NCBI GenBank assembly: GCA_958410215.1
Contig: CATYOF010000007.1
Location: 1 to 64,000, forward strand
Length of the DNA: 64,000 nt
Direction: 5' to 3'
Source: an uncultured Cryptobacterium sp.
GTDB lineage: Bacteria > Actinomycetota > Coriobacteriia > Coriobacteriales > Eggerthellaceae
The notes beneath the pieces are model-generated. The model was not told the DNA's origin. It ran no database searches and saw only the letters and a list, made by a program, of their open reading frames with translations. The position numbers and the translations under genes are program-made. Below, piece after piece: positions 61,139-64,000 of this stretch. Position 1 is the stretch's first letter, and each line of letters begins with the position of its first letter.

Positions 61139-62608
61139 ATGAATACATCCTCAAAGCACACCGCAAACAAAGAAGATGCTTCTACTCATGTGGTTCACAA
61201 CATAGAACCAATTTTTGACACTAATTCTCAAGTACTACTTTTAGGCACCATGCCATCCCCTAAATCACGCGAGCAAGGTTTTTTCTATGGGCATCCTCAA
61301 AACCGATTTTGGAAAGTGTTAGCTGCCCTCTTCGACGAACCCACCCCTGAAACCACAGAAGAAAAGTGCGACCTGTGTCTGCGTCATCACATTGCCCTTT
61401 GGGATGTTGTGTCAAGTTGTGATATCGAAGGAGCAAGCGATGCCAGCATTAAAAACGCCAAGCCTAACGATTTAACTCGAATCCTAAACACTGCTCCTAT
61501 CCAAGCTATTTTTACCACGGGCACCAAAGCTGGTCAGCTCTACCGCAAACTCTGCGAACCATCCATCGGAATTCCATGCACCGTTTTACCTTCAACCAGC
61601 CCCGCTAATTCACGCGTAAGCCTACCAGAACTTTGCGCTACCTATCGTCAAGCGCTCGCCCCTTATATTGACTTTGAACCACCATATCCTGTATTAGATG
61701 CTCCTGATGTGGTAAACCTCGAACAATCCATTGCCGCAAACGGTACCTCGCTTTACACCCTCATGCATCGGGCTGGCAGATTCTTGGCATACGAAACGAA
61801 AAAATATCTAGACCAGGTATCAGCGGACAATAAACCTGAATGCGACAGCACAAAACATAAAGAATCCGGTCACAACAAAACAAGAAACGCCGAATCCAAA
61901 CTCAGTGAAGCAAAAACAGACTCCGATCAAATACGCATCTCTATATTGTGCGGACATGGAAACAATGGTGGTGATGGCTGGGTTGCTGCAGACTACCTGG
62001 CAAAAGCAGGCTATCATGTTGATTTAATTTCCTCCCTTTCCGCACAAGAAATCAAAGCGGAACCCGCGCATACCACCGCTTGCGAAATAAAACAAAAGTT
62101 CGCTGTGCTACATAACGGTTCATCACGTAAAAACAAATCAACTAAGAGCAAGCAGTCAATTCGCTTGCTAATAAACCCAACCGCTGAAGAGGTAAAAGTA
62201 TCTCTTTCGCAAGCCGATGTAATTATTGATGCGCTTTTGGGCACCGGGTTCTCGGGCGATACCGTACGCGAACCCTTTGCAACTTGGATTGAACTTGCTA
62301 ATCAACAAAAAGCACGCGATGCCGAACACCGAACTCAACAAAAAGTGCGTGATACCAAACATTTGGATATCCAAAAAGCATGCGATGATAAACTCCACGC
62401 TCCCAACACCTGTAATGCTCATATTATTGCAGCAGATGTGCCAAGTGGCTTTTCAGCACAAACAGGCAACGTTGCCACACCCTGTATTCAGGCAGATCAC
62501 ACCGTAACCATGATCGCCATGAAAACAGGACTTATTCAACCGAGTGCTAAAACCTATTGCGGCACCATTCGCGTTGCACCCCTTGAGGACATATCTCCCT
62601 ACCTGTAA
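61139..62608 (+). CDS. DNA-deoxyinosine glycosylase fused to NAD(P)HX epimerase
   Basis: A 489-residue fusion. Residues 15-180 match the hypoxanthine/uracil-DNA glycosylase family 6: LLGTMPSPKSREQGFFYGHP, NRFWKV and LPSTSPANSR. Residues about 185-485 match the NAD(P)H-hydrate epimerase (YjeF_N): LMHRAGRFLAYE, CGHGNNGGDGWVAADYL, LLGTGFSGDTVREPF and AADVPSGFSAQTG with the catalytic Asp. Two hydrophilic insertions are present; the second is a tandem repeat of 11 residues, three copies (QQKARDAEHRT type), encoded by 33-bp units at 62303-62401. No NnrD dehydratase domain follows. Confidence 0.87.
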   Translation: MNTSSKHTANKEDASTHVVHNIEPIFDTNSQVLLLGTMPSPKSREQGFFYGHPQNRFWKVLAALFDEPTPETTEEKCDLCLRHHIALWDVVSSCDIEGASDASIKNAKPNDLTRILNTAPIQAIFTTGTKAGQLYRKLCEPSIGIPCTVLPSTSPANSRVSLPELCATYRQALAPYIDFEPPYPVLDAPDVVNLEQSIAANGTSLYTLMHRAGRFLAYETKKYLDQVSADNKPECDSTKHKESGHNKTRNAESKLSEAKTDSDQIRISILCGHGNNGGDGWVAADYLAKAGYHVDLISSLSAQEIKAEPAHTTACEIKQKFAVLHNGSSRKNKSTKSKQSIRLLINPTAEEVKVSLSQADVIIDALLGTGFSGDTVREPFATWIELANQQKARDAEHRTQQKVRDTKHLDIQKACDDKLHAPNTCNAHIIAADVPSGFSAQTGNVATPCIQADHTVTMIAMKTGLIQPSAKTYCGTIRVAPLEDISPYL

Positions 62609-62681
62609 GTCACTTAGTGCGACTTGCGAAACCAAGCTCGCTAGCTACAGAGGGAAACCGAGCAATAGCCCGCATTTTATG

Positions 62682-62843
62682 AGATTCTGGTACAAAATTC
62701 CAGTTGTGGCACAACAGTGAAAGCCATGGAAATGAATGTTGCAATCAAAGAATGATTTTATGTAACGAAACAACACTTTCCTAACAAGCATTCTAATTAA
62801 AACAGTCGTCTTCTGCCATAACCGCAATTTTGTGCCAGAATCT
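62682..62843. repeat. Long imperfect inverted repeat of about 160 bp
   Basis: AGATTCTGGTACAAAATTCC (62682-62701) pairs with the arm at 62824-62843 (reverse complement AGATTCTGGCACAAAATTGC; two differences), with weaker pairing inside (AGTTGTGGCA versus GGTTATGGCA). It lies downstream of the fusion gene. No ORF within is credible. It resembles in size the hairpin elements at 30.9-31.3 and 34.97 kb, but the core motif is not shared. Confidence 0.65.
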
Positions 62844-62846
62844 TTA

Positions 62847-62883
62847 AAAATTGAGCCTTCCAAGTATTGGAAGGCTCAATTTT
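62847..62883 (-). terminator. asd terminator
   Basis: AAAATTGAGCCTTCCA and TGGAAGGCTCAATTTT pair perfectly over 16 bp around AGTAT. It lies 42 bp after the asd stop and 239 bp after the fusion-gene stop, and could serve both. Confidence 0.9.
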
Positions 62884-62924
62884 ATTCAAATTATTTCGCT
62901 ATGGAAAATACGAGCTATTTGTTC

Positions 62925-63965
62925 TTACGGAAGCAGCAACTGCGCAATTTGTACCGCATTCAAAGCAGCACCCTTGCGAATTTGGTCGGCAACATTCCAG
63001 AATGCAATGCCGTTTTCTACGGAAGCATCCTTGCGAATACGACCAACATACGCACCATCGGTACCTGCCAGCAAGCCAGGCATAGGATATATGTTGTTGG
63101 CAATATCATCCATAACCGTAATACCAGGCGCAGCTTCCAATGCCGCACGAGCATCTTCAACACTTACCGGGCCTTCGAATTCAACATTAATTGCTTCACC
63201 ATGGCAACGCAATACCGGAACACGTACGCACGTTGCAGCCACTTGAATATTGTCGTCGCCCATAATTTTCTTGGTTTCCACTACCATCTTCCATTCTTCT
63301 TTGGTGGAAGCATCATCCAAGAACACATCAATATGAGGAATGCAGTTAAATGCAATTTGATGCGCAAACGCATCAATAGTTAATTCTTCGCCGTCAAGGA
63401 ACTGTCGCGTTTGAGCATACAATTCTTCCATAGCCTTAGCACCTGCACCCGATGCGGCCTGATACGTAGAAACAACAACGCGGGTAATGCGCGACAAATC
63501 ATACAAGGGTTTTAAGGCCGCAACCATTTGGATAGTGGAGCAGTTGGGGTTAGCAATAACGCCGTTATGCCATGCAATATCTTGCGGATTCACCTCTGGA
63601 ACAATCAGTGGTACGTCATCTTCCATACGAAAAGCGCTTGAATTATCAATCATTACGGCACCAGCATCAACTACCGCCTGGCGGAATTGTTTAGAAACGC
63701 CAGCACCTGCACTAAAGAGCGCAATATCAACCCCCTCAAAAGCTTCAGGAGTCATTTCTTGTACGGTAAGTTCCCCTGCAGGAACCTGCCCACAACCCTT
63801 AAAAGGAAGCTTCTTACCTGCGGAACGCTTCGATGCAAGTGCACGTACTTCAGCCGCAGGGAAATCGAGATCATGAAGGACCTCGAGGAATTCATGACCA
63901 ACCGCGCCCGTTGCGCCCGCAACAGCAACCACTGGATTGGCAGGCATTTCCTTTGTCCAAGCCAT
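62925..63965 (-). CDS. asd: Aspartate-semialdehyde dehydrogenase
   Basis: A 346-residue ASADH, which reduces aspartyl phosphate for Lys, Met, Thr and diaminopimelate synthesis. VAGATGAVGHEFLEVL is near residue 15, FSAGAGVSKQF near 88, the catalytic Cys in NPNCSTIQMV near 137, the substrate-binding region STYQAASGAGAKAMEEL near 170, and the His in RCHGEAINVEF near 255. AAAGGAG precedes the ATG. This is the Gram-positive-type enzyme. No lysC or dap gene is inside the window. Confidence 0.96.
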   Translation of the reverse strand: MAWTKEMPANPVVAVAGATGAVGHEFLEVLHDLDFPAAEVRALASKRSAGKKLPFKGCGQVPAGELTVQEMTPEAFEGVDIALFSAGAGVSKQFRQAVVDAGAVMIDNSSAFRMEDDVPLIVPEVNPQDIAWHNGVIANPNCSTIQMVAALKPLYDLSRITRVVVSTYQAASGAGAKAMEELYAQTRQFLDGEELTIDAFAHQIAFNCIPHIDVFLDDASTKEEWKMVVETKKIMGDDNIQVAATCVRVPVLRCHGEAINVEFEGPVSVEDARAALEAAPGITVMDDIANNIYPMPGLLAGTDGAYVGRIRKDASVENGIAFWNVADQIRKGAALNAVQIAQLLLP

Positions 63966-64000
63966 AAAAAGCTCCTTTATTCGAGGGTTGTAAGATTGCT

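Noticed and set aside
1..64000. CRISPR array, prophage or insertion sequence
   Set aside because: No regularly spaced repeats, transposase, integrase or phage structural genes were seen on either strand.

Overview
The window looks like a chromosomal segment of a monoderm bacterium of moderate GC. It has strong AGGAGG-type ribosome-binding sites, a Gram-positive-type LexA box (GAAC-N4-GTTC), a class B sortase, lipobox proteins and no outer-membrane genes. My best guess is the actinobacterial class Coriobacteriia, inferred from gene content and style only; no 16S or other phylogenetic marker was tested. Genes are dense on both strands. I see no prophage, insertion sequence, CRISPR array or rRNA. 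There is one tRNA (Val, anticodon GAC).

Layout. 0.3-8 kb: a YfcE-like phosphoesterase, a DUF454 membrane protein, a CoaX-like protein whose motif acids are changed, a transglutaminase with a circularly permuted ATP-grasp/alpha-E protein (an amidoligase-type pair), an SDR and a lipoprotein. 8-14 kb: small hypothetical proteins, including an unlisted 44-residue membrane miniprotein behind a structured leader, and a YhhQ queuosine-precursor transporter behind a probable preQ1-I riboswitch. 14-16 kb: an accessory-looking patch with a blasticidin-S-deaminase-like cytidine deaminase, two orphan ORFs and a wrecked NERD-domain gene. 16.3-18.3 kb: a LexA-box-controlled Y-family polymerase and YolD-like gene, with a divergent partner. 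18.3-24 kb: a five-gene nickel/peptide-type ABC importer. 24-32.7 kb: tRNA-Val, a LysR regulator, methyltransferase, acyl carrier protein, Na+/alanine symporter, DegV, CysE, DUF5662 and a HAD phosphatase.

32.9-39.5 kb: aspS, hisS and the leuC-leuD-leuB operon. 39.8-48 kb: YbhN-like membrane protein, nitroreductase, J-domain protein, AroE, a zinc-ribbon miniprotein, a frameshifted aldo/keto reductase, and a CMD-cupin oxidoreductase-type protein divergent from a LysR gene. 48.2-54.3 kb: sortase-purF-purM-purN-purH in one direction. 54.4-60.2 kb: a polyphosphate island with a double-domain PPK2 (polyP:AMP phosphotransferase), Ppx and a PPK1 carrying a very long Thr/Ala/Glu-rich tail. 60.5-64 kb: a divergent peptide deformylase, a fused DNA glycosylase/NAD(P)HX epimerase, and asd.

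The least explained material is structural. There are large imperfect hairpins of about 165-190 bp at 30.9, 31.1, 34.97 and 62.7 kb; those at 30.9 and 34.97 kb are recognisably homologous. There are also structured leaders before aspS, leuC and the 44-residue protein. A second theme is that many otherwise ordinary enzymes carry hydrophilic, sometimes tandem-repeated insertions or tails.
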